Origin: Mucilaginibacter terrenus
GTDB lineage: Bacteria > Bacteroidota > Bacteroidia > Sphingobacteriales > Sphingobacteriaceae
Direction of reading: 5' to 3'
NCBI RefSeq assembly: GCF_003432065.1
Contig: NZ_QWDE01000002.1
Coordinates: forward strand, 1 to 64,000
DNA length: 64,000 nt
Shown here: positions 8,236 through 17,241 of the stretch, in pieces
How the letters are laid out: each line of letters starts with the position of its first letter
Position numbering within the stretch: the stretch's first letter is position 1
Program-made: the position numbers and the translations under genes
The notes under the pieces: generated by a model
Database searches by the model: none
Told to the model about the DNA's origin: nothing
Seen by the model: only the letters and a program-made list of their open reading frames with translations

Positions 8236-9485
8236 GCATTTTCCTCCCATATTGCACAAATGTGCAATATGGTTTGTACCGCCTTATGCATGTCCTGTAC
8301 CGATACCCATTCCTGTTTACCATGGAAAGCGTGTTCGCCAGCAAAAATGTTAGGAGTAGGTAGCCCCATAAAGGATAATCTGGAGCCATCCGTTCCGCCG
8401 CGTATACTGCAAAGCTTTGCTTCCACTCCGGCGCGGCGGATGGCCTCCATTCCGTAATCAACAATTTGCGGGTGCTGTGCCAATACGTTCTTCATATTCC
8501 GGTACTGCTCTCTTACCTTTAGCGTATAGGTGGAATTAGGGAACCGCTTTAACACCTTATCCGCTACACCCCGAATCACATCTGCATGCGCCTTCAATTT
8601 ATCATCTTCAAAGTCCCTGATGATAAAATCTATGGTAGCCTGCTCAATATGTCCGGCAATATCTACCGGGTGTACAAACCCCTGCATATCTTCCGTGCCT
8701 TCTGGTGAAAGCTCATATGGTAACCCAGCCACTATCTGTGCTGCAATTTTAATAGCGCTTTCCATTTTACCTTTAGCAAAGCCCGGGTGTGTACTTACGC
8801 CGTTTATGGTCAACCTGGCACCATCTGCAGAAAAGGTTTCATTCTCCAGGTTTCCTGCGCTTTCTCCATCAATAGTATAACAGGCAAAAGCACCAATTTT
8901 GGTTATATCTGCTTTGTCTACTCCGCGGCCAATTTCTTCGTCCGGCGTAAATAGTATTTTAACTACTCCATGCTGTATCTCAGGATGGTTCATCAGCTGG
9001 TAAGCCGCATCCATTATCTCTGCCACTCCTGCCTTATTATCTGCACCCAAAAGTGTATTGCCGGATGCGGTAATAATATCATTGCCTATCTGGTTCTTAA
9101 GGTCGGGGTGCTCCGCCATTCTAAGTACCTGTGTGGGATCATCAGGCAGTACTATGTCGTCGCCATTGTATTTGCGATGCACTATTGGTTTAACATCTTT
9201 TCCGCTGCAATCAGGCGCGGTATCCATGTGCGAGCAGAAACATATAACAGGCACATTTTCCTTTTCGGTATTTGCCGGAATGGTTGCATACACGTAGCCA
9301 AATTCGTCCAGATGCGCATCAGCGATGCCTATGGCCAGCAGTTCTTGCACAAGCAGCCAGCCTAAATCTTTCTGCTTTTCTGTAGAGGGGCATGTTGTTG
9401 ACCCAGGGTCGGACTGAGTATCTATTTGCACATATCGCAAAAATCTTTCTGTTGCTGTAAATCCAAGCTGACTGGTAAAATCCAT
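8232..9485 (-). CDS. pepT: Peptidase T (tripeptide aminopeptidase, M20)
   Basis: PepT (417 residues) is a dinuclear zinc aminopeptidase that removes N-terminal residues from tripeptides in the cytoplasm. M20 metal-site motifs are CFCSHMDTAPDCSG (first zinc His and catalytic Asp), LLGADNKAGVAEIM (bridging Asp), LFTPDEEIGRGVD (catalytic Glu pair), YTIDGESAGNLE, and RGGTDGSRLSFMGLPTPN...GEHAFHGKQEWV near the C-terminus (last zinc His). These order and spacings fit PepT rather than other M20 members. It is convergent with hflX and its stop codon overlaps that gene's stop. Upstream, at 9486-9547, it is divergent from the barrel protein gene. Confidence 0.95.
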   Translation of the reverse strand: MDFTSQLGFTATERFLRYVQIDTQSDPGSTTCPSTEKQKDLGWLLVQELLAIGIADAHLDEFGYVYATIPANTEKENVPVICFCSHMDTAPDCSGKDVKPIVHRKYNGDDIVLPDDPTQVLRMAEHPDLKNQIGNDIITASGNTLLGADNKAGVAEIMDAAYQLMNHPEIQHGVVKILFTPDEEIGRGVDKADITKIGAFACYTIDGESAGNLENETFSADGARLTINGVSTHPGFAKGKMESAIKIAAQIVAGLPYELSPEGTEDMQGFVHPVDIAGHIEQATIDFIIRDFEDDKLKAHADVIRGVADKVLKRFPNSTYTLKVREQYRNMKNVLAQHPQIVDYGMEAIRRAGVEAKLCSIRGGTDGSRLSFMGLPTPNIFAGEHAFHGKQEWVSVQDMHKAVQTILHICAIWEENA

Positions 9486-9547
9486 ATCTTAGTAAAATAT
9501 TCTGCAAAGCAGATGTGCAAAATTGTAAATAATCCTAACTAATTATT

Positions 9548-10252
9548 TTGAGAAAGTACATTTTATTGGCCGTTGTAGTTTGTTTTGCATTTGCTGCCCG
9601 GGCACAGGGTGGGTTTAATTACAACCAGTTTGGCTTTGGTGTTAGCGCAAGCGCCATAAGGCCCTTTGCCGATCTTAAAAAAAACTATACCGACTACAGC
9701 ATTGCTGCAAACCTTACCTACTATTACAATCCCTACGTTCCAATTGTTCTTGAGTTTCAAACCGGAAAGCTGCGGGGCGGCGGCGACGCTGTAACTGATG
9801 ATAAGGACACCCGTAAGTTCAACAATAACTTTAAGGCTGTTGTATTGTACATTAACTATGGCCTTGGCGATGCTATTGATTACGACCGCAGCGCTTTCCT
9901 TAATTTTGTAAAGAACTTTTATGGTGGTATTGGCGGGGGCTTTATATTGAATAACGTTAAAGTTAACCGTTACAGTTTGCTTCAGCCGGATTATAAATTT
10001 CCTGGTAAGGATAAGAGCGTGAACTTTACAGTGCCGCTAAGGATAGGGTACGAGATCAAGATTTATGATGATCTGCGTTACCCAAAGTTCGGGATTGACT
10101 TCGGCTATCAGCACAACATTACCTTTGGAGAAGGCTTGGATGGATATGCAGACCCGACATCTAAATTTAAAAACAACTCACCTGATCAGTATCGCCAATT
10201 TACGGTTGGATTGAAATACAATTTTGGAAGCGAATCCAGCTATTATAAATAA
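9548..10252 (+). CDS. Secreted outer-membrane beta-barrel protein
   Basis: The 234-residue product begins with a clear signal peptide (RKYILLAVVVCFAFAARAQ, cleavage expected after ARA). The rest alternates aromatic and polar residues in strand-like segments, such as FNYNQFGFGVSAS, SIAANLTYYYN, FKAVVLYINYGLG and a C-terminal FTVGLKYNFGSE, as in eight- to ten-stranded barrels. No specific substrate can be assigned. The start must be TTG at 9548: no in-frame ATG precedes the signal peptide, and a stop lies upstream. It is 15 bp ahead of the YjbR-like gene, probably in one operon. Confidence 0.7.
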   Translation: MRKYILLAVVVCFAFAARAQGGFNYNQFGFGVSASAIRPFADLKKNYTDYSIAANLTYYYNPYVPIVLEFQTGKLRGGGDAVTDDKDTRKFNNNFKAVVLYINYGLGDAIDYDRSAFLNFVKNFYGGIGGGFILNNVKVNRYSLLQPDYKFPGKDKSVNFTVPLRIGYEIKIYDDLRYPKFGIDFGYQHNITFGEGLDGYADPTSKFKNNSPDQYRQFTVGLKYNFGSESSYYK

Positions 10253-10267
10253 TAATCGGGCACTAAC

Positions 10268-10624
10268 GTGAATATTGAAGAATTAAGAGATTACTGCCTT
10301 AGCAAACCTGCGGTTGCAGAAGAATTTCCTTTTGGAAATGACACCCTTGTTTTTAAAGTTGGTGGTAAAATATTCCTGTTGGCCGGCCTTGATGATGGCC
10401 AGCACTTTAATGCCAAATGCGAGCCGGAACTGGCGCAGGACTTTCGCGAACGTTATAGTGAAGTACAGCCGGGCTATCACATGAACAAAAAACACTGGAA
10501 CACGGTGTTTATGGGTGGTGCGTTAAGCCGTAAACAACTCTGCGAAATGGTAGACCACTCGTACGAACTAGTTGTAAAAAGCCTGCCTAAAAAGTTACAG
10601 AGCGAAATTGCAACCGAAGGCTAA
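10268..10624 (+). CDS. MmcQ/YjbR family protein
   Basis: At 118 residues this has the MmcQ/YjbR (double-wing, CyaY-like fold) pattern: an N-terminal LRDYCLSKPAVAEEFPFG, then TLVFKVGGKIFLLAGL, FNAKCEPELAQDFRERY, VQPGYHMNKKHWNTVFMGG and a C-terminal helix MVDHSYELVVKSLPKKLQ. The family is widespread and thought to bind DNA, but its role is not firmly known. The start codon is GTG at 10268. It lies between the barrel protein and the M14 peptidase, all on the same strand. Confidence 0.85.
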   Translation: MNIEELRDYCLSKPAVAEEFPFGNDTLVFKVGGKIFLLAGLDDGQHFNAKCEPELAQDFRERYSEVQPGYHMNKKHWNTVFMGGALSRKQLCEMVDHSYELVVKSLPKKLQSEIATEG

Positions 10625-10659
10625 ACTATCAGCAGCGTGAGTATATTTGCCATATTACC

Positions 10660-12402
10660 ATGAAAAAAACGCTTGCGCTATTTGCCTTTATTTTCTTATT
10701 TGCTAACTCCTTTGCCCAGCTTACACCTTTTGAAAAAAGCAGCGATAAGAATTATACACCCACTTACCCGGAGATAATCGGTTATTACAGCTCCTTAGCT
10801 AAGCAGTATCCCCAAATGAAACTGCAGAACTACGGGATGACGGACGCAGGCAAACCCCTTACATTAATTACGCTTTCCCGTGATAAAGTTTTTGATCCTG
10901 CATTGATTAAAAAGCAAAATAAACGGGTACTGCTCATTAACAACGGCATACATCCGGGCGAGCCGGACGGGATTGATGCCAGCATGATGCTCGCCCGGGA
11001 TCTGCTTAAAAAGAACCTGCTGCCGAAGGACGTAGTAATATGCATTATAGCCCTATACAACATTGATGGCAACATGAACCGCGGCACCTCCAGGGCAAAC
11101 CAGAATGGCCCGCGGGCATATGGCTTCCGTGGTAATTACCGTAACCTTGACCTTAACCGCGATTTTATCAAAGTTGATAGCAGAAACGCGCTTGCATTCG
11201 CACAGATATTGAATACCTGGCAACCGGAAGTTTTGCTTGACAACCATGTGAGCGATGGCGCCGATTACCAATACGTGATGACGCTTATTGAAACACAAAA
11301 AGATAAGCAGAACCCGCTTTTAGCAGATTACACGGCTAAAACAATGACCGCCGACTTGTATAAAGGCATGAAGAAGAGCGGCTTCGAGATGATTCCGTAC
11401 GGTGCGGGTGAATCAGGATTGCCGGATTCTGGTATTGTAAGCTTTATGGAAACTCCACGATTTTCTACGGGCTTTGCAGCACAGCACAACATCATTAGCT
11501 ACATGACGGAAACGCACATGCTAAAACCCTATGACAAGCGTGTGTATGCTACCTACTACTTCATGCAGCACCTGATAGACATTTGCCAGCGCGATGCTAA
11601 AGTAATAGGCAACCTTAAAAAGAAGGCAGATGCGGAAGTTAGCGCTCAGAAAAGCTTTGCACTTGCCTGGCAGCTCGACAACAGCAAAATAGACACCATT
11701 ACCTTCAAGGGCTTCGCTGCCGATTACAAAACCAGCGAGGTTAGCGGGTTAAAACGCCTTTATTACGACAGGACGAAGCCATACACCAAAACGGTTAAGT
11801 TTTACAACACGTACAAACCTTCGGTAATTGTCGACAAGCCTTTGGCGTATATAATTCCGCAAGCATGGGGTAAAGTTATAGAGCTGCTTAAGCTCAACAA
11901 AGTTGCAATGAAGCAATTCACGCACGATACCACACTGGCCCTGCAGATGTACTACATAGGCGATTACAAATCACCTCAGCGGCCTTATGAAGGCCACTAC
12001 ATCCATACTGGTGTTAAGGTAAATCCCATAGACATGAAGGTAAAGTTCTTCGAGGGCGATTACGTGATATATGTAAACCAGCCCATTAACCGTTATGTTG
12101 TGGAAACGCTGGAACCGCAGGGCGTGGATTCCTTCTTTGCATGGAACTTCTTTGACTCGGTACTGGGGCAAAAGGAATATTTCTCCGACTATGTTTTCGA
12201 AGACATAGCTGCCGACCTGTTAAAGAAAGATCCTGAACTTCGTAAAAAGCTGGATGATGAAAAAGCTAAGAACCCGCAAATGGCTAACAGTGCAGGCGCG
12301 CAGCTTAACTTTGTTTACCGCAATTCGCCCTATTTCGAAAAAACGTACCTGCGCTATCCTGTAGGTAGATTGTTAACCGATGCTAAACTCGATCTGAAAT
12401 GA
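10660..12402 (+). CDS. Secreted M14-family zinc carboxypeptidase-like protein
   Basis: This 580-residue protein has a signal peptide (residues 1-20, ending NSFAQ) and an M14 metallopeptidase domain. The zinc ligands His and Glu are in NNGIHPGEPDGIDASMM. The substrate-binding Arg region is LDLNRDFIKVD, and the third ligand His is in LLDNHVSDGADYQYV. The remaining C-terminal half has no motif I recognise. It probably trims peptides or peptidoglycan stems in the periplasm or outside the cell. TATATTTG at 10642-10649 is a likely -7 box close to the ATG. Its last four bases overlap the rhomboid gene (ATGA), so the two are cotranscribed and translationally coupled. Confidence 0.88.
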   Translation: MKKTLALFAFIFLFANSFAQLTPFEKSSDKNYTPTYPEIIGYYSSLAKQYPQMKLQNYGMTDAGKPLTLITLSRDKVFDPALIKKQNKRVLLINNGIHPGEPDGIDASMMLARDLLKKNLLPKDVVICIIALYNIDGNMNRGTSRANQNGPRAYGFRGNYRNLDLNRDFIKVDSRNALAFAQILNTWQPEVLLDNHVSDGADYQYVMTLIETQKDKQNPLLADYTAKTMTADLYKGMKKSGFEMIPYGAGESGLPDSGIVSFMETPRFSTGFAAQHNIISYMTETHMLKPYDKRVYATYYFMQHLIDICQRDAKVIGNLKKKADAEVSAQKSFALAWQLDNSKIDTITFKGFAADYKTSEVSGLKRLYYDRTKPYTKTVKFYNTYKPSVIVDKPLAYIIPQAWGKVIELLKLNKVAMKQFTHDTTLALQMYYIGDYKSPQRPYEGHYIHTGVKVNPIDMKVKFFEGDYVIYVNQPINRYVVETLEPQGVDSFFAWNFFDSVLGQKEYFSDYVFEDIAADLLKKDPELRKKLDDEKAKNPQMANSAGAQLNFVYRNSPYFEKTYLRYPVGRLLTDAKLDLK

Positions 12403-13019
12403 TGGAATACCTGATGGTTGCTCCTGTAGCTTCCATAATATTTGCCTTAACGCTGGCAACTTCTCTTTACGCTTTTTCCAATGAGAGTATTTATGGCAAG
12501 TTTATCCTTAACCCGTACGAGGTATCCCGCGGTTATCGGGTATATACCATAATTACAAGCGGACTGATACATAAAGATTGGAACCATTTGTTCTTCAACA
12601 TGCTTTCATACTACTTCTTTGCTTTTCAGCTGGAGGCAGTATTGGGGCACTGGCAGTTTGGAGTACTATATTTTGTCAGCATGATACTTGCCGATCTGCC
12701 GTCCATTCAAAAACATAAAGACGACACCTGGTACAATACACTTGGTGCATCCGGGGCAATCAGCGCAGTGGTTTTCAGTGCTATTTTGTTCAATCCCCGT
12801 GGCGAGATGGGGTTGCTAATTATTCCGGGGATCAGTTTCCCTGCCTGGGTATTTGGTATACTATACCTGGTATACTGTCACTTCGCGTCTAAGCATGCAC
12901 GGGACAACATCAACCACGACGCTCACTTATTTGGTGCGCTTAGCGGTATACTCATCACCATCATTCTTCACCACAGCGTAGTGAACGATTTTATATCTCA
13001 GTTCAGCGGGGCAAATTAA
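12399..13019 (+). CDS. Rhomboid family intramembrane serine protease
   Basis: This 206-residue protein has about six membrane helices. The rhomboid active site is visible: the WNHLFFNMLSYYFF helix with the conserved Asn/His region, the nucleophile in TLGASGAISAV (GxSG) and the catalytic His in NHDAHLFGALSG. It would cleave membrane-anchored proteins within the bilayer. It overlaps the upstream M14 peptidase by 4 bp, suggesting linked functions in the envelope, although no substrate is evident. The 3' end overlaps the convergent gene at 13003 by 17 bp. Confidence 0.9.
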   Translation: MMEYLMVAPVASIIFALTLATSLYAFSNESIYGKFILNPYEVSRGYRVYTIITSGLIHKDWNHLFFNMLSYYFFAFQLEAVLGHWQFGVLYFVSMILADLPSIQKHKDDTWYNTLGASGAISAVVFSAILFNPRGEMGLLIIPGISFPAWVFGILYLVYCHFASKHARDNINHDAHLFGALSGILITIILHHSVVNDFISQFSGAN

Positions 13020-13992
13020 TATCTTCCGTAGAAATACGGTTACCATCTGCATTAAACAGGAAACTCTTTGGATGTTCCGGGTCTTTTATAATCTCGAACA
13101 ATAGAAAGCCCCAATTCTTCCAGAAGTTCTCCAATACTTGTCCATAGGTTTTTACTATCCAGTCGTCAAATAGTGGCTTGCTGCTCATGCCGCGCAACGG
13201 CATTGCTTCTATGTACACCTCCTCCCCAACAGGTAAAATATTGTACTCCGGCAGGCGGTTAAACAGATAGGCAGAATAAAACACCCGGGCCGAGAACTCC
13301 TCAAATTGTATGGGATGCAGCCTGTCGTCTTTTATCTGCTTGTATATTTTTTGGTGGTATCGGGCATTGGCTCCATTATCTTGAAGGCACATCACCAAGC
13401 CAAAATCTTTTATTCGCAAGGCAAAAGTCTGGGTGTTTATTTCATCACGGTATCCGAACTCCTCCGGCTGGTTATCCACCTGAAAAAGGAAAAGGCTGTA
13501 AGGAGTAAAGTCTTCAAAATGTATTGGCTGGTTGAGGCTTTGCAGCATCAGGTGCAATTGCCCAAATTTATGGATAATAGCCTGCGACATGCTGAACTCC
13601 TCGCCCTGGGCATGCTGCATTTTTATGCCTGCTTGTATCTCATTAAAAATTATGCCGTACAACAACTTCCCTACCCATTGGAATAGCTTCAGGCTGTCAA
13701 GTGATTTTACTCCTTTGTATCCATTGGCAAACGCATTAGCTACATCAGCTTCCAATGGTTCCAGATACTGTTCGTTAACGTTTGCGGCGCAGGGTATTTT
13801 AAGGTCTTTATAAGTGGCCATGCTCTCGTCAAGCATTTTAAATGGCTTATCTTCCAGCGCGTACATACTCATTAACCATTGTGGAAAAACCTGGATCTTT
13901 TCCTCCGTACTGCTCAGCGCCTGCCCGGTAAGGAAGCAGTTGCGGTTGCTAAAGTTAAACAGGTCGAAAGGCTTATAAATTCGTGCGGCCAT
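13003..13992 (-). CDS. Conserved hypothetical protein (329 residues)
   Basis: I do not recognise the family. The protein is soluble, rich in aromatic and acidic residues, without signal peptide or membrane helices. It begins ARIYKPFDLFNFSNRNCFLTG and contains FFxxW-like segments near its end (VLENFWKNWGFLLFEIIKDP). Proteins of this type occur in Sphingobacteriaceae genomes, so it is likely a real lineage-specific gene. Coding appearance is even over its full length. The minus-strand box TATCTTTG (plus coordinates 13998-14005) ends only five bases before the ATG, so the transcript may be leaderless. It converges on the rhomboid gene and overlaps it by 17 bp. Confidence 0.75.
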   Translation of the reverse strand: MAARIYKPFDLFNFSNRNCFLTGQALSSTEEKIQVFPQWLMSMYALEDKPFKMLDESMATYKDLKIPCAANVNEQYLEPLEADVANAFANGYKGVKSLDSLKLFQWVGKLLYGIIFNEIQAGIKMQHAQGEEFSMSQAIIHKFGQLHLMLQSLNQPIHFEDFTPYSLFLFQVDNQPEEFGYRDEINTQTFALRIKDFGLVMCLQDNGANARYHQKIYKQIKDDRLHPIQFEEFSARVFYSAYLFNRLPEYNILPVGEEVYIEAMPLRGMSSKPLFDDWIVKTYGQVLENFWKNWGFLLFEIIKDPEHPKSFLFNADGNRISTEDINLPR

Positions 13993-13997
13993 AGCGG

Positions 13998-14005
13998 CAA
14001 AGATA
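13998..14005 (-). promoter_or_regulatory. -7 box placed almost on the start codon
   Basis: TATCTTTG on the minus strand ends five bases before the ATG at 13992. If used, transcription would begin at or next to the start codon. No clear -33 element is seen. A separate TAGCTTTG on the plus strand (14029-14036) could serve the divergent epimerase gene. Confidence 0.45.
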
Positions 14006-14096
14006 AGCAGCTTTTTAAATGATTATTTTAGCTTTGAGTTTTATGGGGTAAATATGACCCTGCAACCCTCAAACAAACACCACAGGGCATAATAAT

Positions 14097-15107
14097 ATGA
14101 AACTGACCTGGCAGCCATTCAATTTACAGCTTAAGCATACTTTTACTATAGCCAGGTTTTCGCGTAGTTCAACACCAATAATGCTGGTACAGGCAGAGCA
14201 TGAAGGCATAACAGGCTATGGCGAAGCATCTATGGTGCCCTACATGGGCGAAAGCCACCAAACCGCGGCAGACTTTCTTAGCCGTGTTGATCCAAGCCAA
14301 ATAAGATATCCCCTCAACTTTAATGATGTTATTGCTTATCTCGACAGTATAGCCCCAGGCAATCCGGCGGTAAAAGCTGCTATAGACGTTTCCCTGCATG
14401 ACCTCCAAGGAAAGCTGCAGCAAAAGCCTTGTTGGGAAATAGCAGGCAGCCTGCCGGACAAGATGCCGGTAACCAGCTTCACCATTGGTATAGACACCAG
14501 AGACGTGATCTTGCAAAAAGTGCAGGAGGCTGCAGGCTTTAAAGTAATCAAGGTAAAGCTGGGACGCGATAACGACAGGGAGCTTATACAAACAATCCGC
14601 TCGGTAACTAACGTGCCCTTGTACGTAGATGCCAACCAGGGCTGGACAGACCGCAAGCAAAGCCTCGACCTGCTGTACTGGCTGCAGGAACAAGGTGTAG
14701 TGTTGGTAGAACAACCCATGCAGAAGACAGATGTAGAAGGCAACGCCTGGCTTACCGCGCACAGCCCTATTTCGTTAATCGGCGATGAAGCCGTACAGCG
14801 CCTGGCTGATGTTGACAAGGCAGAGGGTGTTTACCATGGTATAAATATTAAGCTAATGAAGTCTGCCGGTATGCATGAAGCTTTGTTAATGATTAAGAGA
14901 GCCCAACAACTCGGGCTGAAGGTGATGATCGGCTGCATGAGCGAAACCAGTTGTGCAACGCTTGCCGCGGCGGCATTAGCACCACAATGCGACTGGGCAG
15001 ATCTGGACGGGCCATTCCTAACCTCTAACAACCCCTACCGTCTGCCAGATTTTGAAGATGGTAAGTGGGTACTAAACAAACAGCCCGGGCTGGGCCTTTC
15101 CCTTTAA
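14097..15107 (+). CDS. Dipeptide epimerase (enolase superfamily, L-Ala-D/L-Glu epimerase type)
   Basis: The 336-residue protein fits the muconate-lactonizing subgroup of the enolase superfamily. The two acid/base lysines are in VIKVKLGRDND (KxK) and INIKLMKSAGM. The three metal ligands are in YVDANQGW (Asp), VLVEQPMQ (Glu) and LIGDEAVQ (Asp). The C-terminal CMSETSCATLAAA and DLDGPFL segments are typical of dipeptide epimerases, which convert L-Ala-D-Glu from murein peptides to L-Ala-L-Glu. Substrate specificity in this family varies and cannot be fixed from sequence. With anmK in the same window, a role in cell-wall recycling is plausible. Confidence 0.88.
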   Translation: MKLTWQPFNLQLKHTFTIARFSRSSTPIMLVQAEHEGITGYGEASMVPYMGESHQTAADFLSRVDPSQIRYPLNFNDVIAYLDSIAPGNPAVKAAIDVSLHDLQGKLQQKPCWEIAGSLPDKMPVTSFTIGIDTRDVILQKVQEAAGFKVIKVKLGRDNDRELIQTIRSVTNVPLYVDANQGWTDRKQSLDLLYWLQEQGVVLVEQPMQKTDVEGNAWLTAHSPISLIGDEAVQRLADVDKAEGVYHGINIKLMKSAGMHEALLMIKRAQQLGLKVMIGCMSETSCATLAAAALAPQCDWADLDGPFLTSNNPYRLPDFEDGKWVLNKQPGLGLSL

Positions 15108-15187
15108 CCACGACAGCTCTCGTTTTTTAAATAACCGTCAGGTTTACAGATAATTTATATAATTTCATGGCACTAATTATTCCTGTC

Positions 15188-17158
15188 ATGAAAATAAAAT
15201 ATCTGTTGCTTTTGGCATTTTGGCCCATGGTGTCATCTGCGCAGTCAGTAAAAACCTATCACGTAAAATCGCCCGATGGTAAAATTGATGCCAGCGTTAA
15301 CATCGGCAGCAATATACAGTGGTCTGTAAAGTATAACCAAACAGATGTGATCACCCCATCAGCTATTGGGCTGGTACTTAGTAACGGTGCCGTACTGGGC
15401 AACAACCCGGTGGTTAAAAGCAATACAACGGTTAACAAAGATGAGTCGTTTAGTACTCCTATCTACAAACGGGCCCGTGTTCGCGATAACTATAACCAGC
15501 TTACTCTGAAGTTTAAAGGTGACTATGGCGTAATCTTCCGCGCGTATAACGATGGTGTTGCTTACCGCTTTGTTACTTCGATAAATAACGAGCTGACCAT
15601 TAAAGACGAGGAAGCGAATTTCAATTTTGCTGACGATAATCAGGGCTTCTTTCCGCTTGTAAATGACTATCGTAACAAGGACAAGTTCAATACATCCTTT
15701 GAGGCACACTACGACAACATCAAAATATCGGCAATGAAAAAAGATGTGCCTGCGTTTTTACCTGTCGTGGTAAGTGTTAGCGACCAGATTAAAGCCGCCG
15801 TAATGGAAGCAGATATTGAAGATTATCCCGGCATGTACCTCACCAACAATGGTACGGGTTTACATGGCGTATTTGCAGCCTACCCGGCAGAACAGGGCAC
15901 TGGGGGTTATTCATCAATGAACTACGTGGTGAAACAAAGGGCTGATTACATTGCCAAAACTAGTGGTACCCGCAGCTTTCCGTGGCGCGCCGTTGTTATC
16001 AGTACCGAAGACAAACAGCTTGCGGATAACGATATGGCGCAAAAACTGGCAGCCCCATCAAGGATAAAGGATATCTCGTGGGTAAAACCTGGTAAAGTGG
16101 CCTGGGACTGGTGGAACGACTGGAACATTAGTCATGTTTCTTTTAAAGCAGGGATAAACGTACCAACCTACAAATACTATATAGATTTCGCCGCAGCAAA
16201 TAAACTGGAGTACATTATTATAGACGAAGGCTGGTCCAGCGATACCGACCTGAACAAGATCTCTCCGGACATCAACATTCCCGAGGTGGTAGCCTATGCT
16301 AAAGAAAAAAATGTAGGCGTTATCCTTTGGGCAAGCTGGTTTGCCACCATGCAGCAAACAGATGCAGTGTTTGACAAATACTCCAAAATGGGTGTTAAAG
16401 GCTTTAAAATAGATTTTATCGACCGGGATGACCAGTTCGCTGTAAGGTCGCTTTACGAGATAGCGCAAAAAGCTGCGGACCACCACCTGTTGGTAGATTA
16501 CCATGGTATGTACAAACCTTCGGGCATGCAGCGTACTTTTCCGCATATCCTGAACTTTGAGGGTGTAAAAGGCCTGGAGAACATGAAGTGGGGGGTAGAC
16601 AACCAACCAGGCTATGATGTAAGTGCACCGTTCGTCCGAATGCTGGCTGGGCCAATGGACTACACACCAGGCGGCATGCGCAACGCACCGAAAGGCGATT
16701 TCAGGCCGGTAAATAACAACCCCATGACGCAGGGTACCCGCACCCACCAACTGGCTATGTACCCAATATTTGAAGCACCCCTGCAAATGCTGGCAGATAA
16801 CCCAACCATATACATGCGTGAGCAGGAGAGTACAGATTTTATTGCGTCCGTTCCGACTACATTTGATGAAACCGTAGCGCTAGATGGCAAAGTGGGTCAG
16901 TTTATTAGTCTTGCACGCCGCAAGGGCAACACGTGGTATGCAGGCACCATGACCAATTGGGACGCACGTGAAATTACCATAGATCTTTCCTTTTTAGGTG
17001 AAGGCAGCTATAAAGCTGTAATATTTGAAGACGGTATAAACGCCAACCATAATGCAACCGACTATGTGCGTAAAGAACTAACCGTTAGCGGCAAAGACAA
17101 ACTTACCGTAAAGATGGCATCCGGTGGGGGCTGGGCTGCACGGTTTGAAAAGCAGTAG
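15188..17158 (+). CDS. Glycoside hydrolase family 97 enzyme (alpha-glucosidase/alpha-galactosidase)
   Basis: The 656-residue protein has a signal peptide (KIKYLLLLAFWPMVSSAQ) and the GH97 layout: an N-terminal beta-super-sandwich domain from SPDGKIDASVNIG, a central TIM barrel with YIIIDEGWSSDTDLNKI, WASWFATMQQ, GFKIDFIDRDDQF, LVDYHGMYKPSGMQRTFPHILNFEGVKG, and a C-terminal beta domain ending in SGGGWAARFEK. GH97 enzymes are SusB-like periplasmic alpha-glycosidases; both inverting and retaining forms exist. The Asp in GFKIDFIDRDD may be the retaining nucleophile, but I am not certain. ATG 15188 starts the signal peptide and is preferred over 15167. A strong terminator follows. Confidence 0.92.
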   Translation: MKIKYLLLLAFWPMVSSAQSVKTYHVKSPDGKIDASVNIGSNIQWSVKYNQTDVITPSAIGLVLSNGAVLGNNPVVKSNTTVNKDESFSTPIYKRARVRDNYNQLTLKFKGDYGVIFRAYNDGVAYRFVTSINNELTIKDEEANFNFADDNQGFFPLVNDYRNKDKFNTSFEAHYDNIKISAMKKDVPAFLPVVVSVSDQIKAAVMEADIEDYPGMYLTNNGTGLHGVFAAYPAEQGTGGYSSMNYVVKQRADYIAKTSGTRSFPWRAVVISTEDKQLADNDMAQKLAAPSRIKDISWVKPGKVAWDWWNDWNISHVSFKAGINVPTYKYYIDFAAANKLEYIIIDEGWSSDTDLNKISPDINIPEVVAYAKEKNVGVILWASWFATMQQTDAVFDKYSKMGVKGFKIDFIDRDDQFAVRSLYEIAQKAADHHLLVDYHGMYKPSGMQRTFPHILNFEGVKGLENMKWGVDNQPGYDVSAPFVRMLAGPMDYTPGGMRNAPKGDFRPVNNNPMTQGTRTHQLAMYPIFEAPLQMLADNPTIYMREQESTDFIASVPTTFDETVALDGKVGQFISLARRKGNTWYAGTMTNWDAREITIDLSFLGEGSYKAVIFEDGINANHNATDYVRKELTVSGKDKLTVKMASGGGWAARFEKQ

Positions 17159-17184
17159 AAAGCACAAATGTTATGTAAATAAAC

Positions 17185-17220
17185 AAAAAGAGGGGATCGC
17201 AAATGCGATCCCCTCTTTTT
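17185..17220. terminator. Bidirectional rho-independent terminator
   Basis: A perfect 16-bp stem (17185-17200 with 17205-17220) with an AAAT loop has A and T runs on the two flanks. It terminates the GH97 gene on the plus strand and the convergent amt gene on the minus strand. Confidence 0.95.
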
Positions 17221-17241
17221 GTTATGACATGTAGATTATTG

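Noticed and set aside
9523..9550. TTG plus TATTTTG as a promoter for the barrel protein gene at 9548
   Set aside because: The -7-like box overlaps the required TTG start codon, so transcription would begin inside the coding region.
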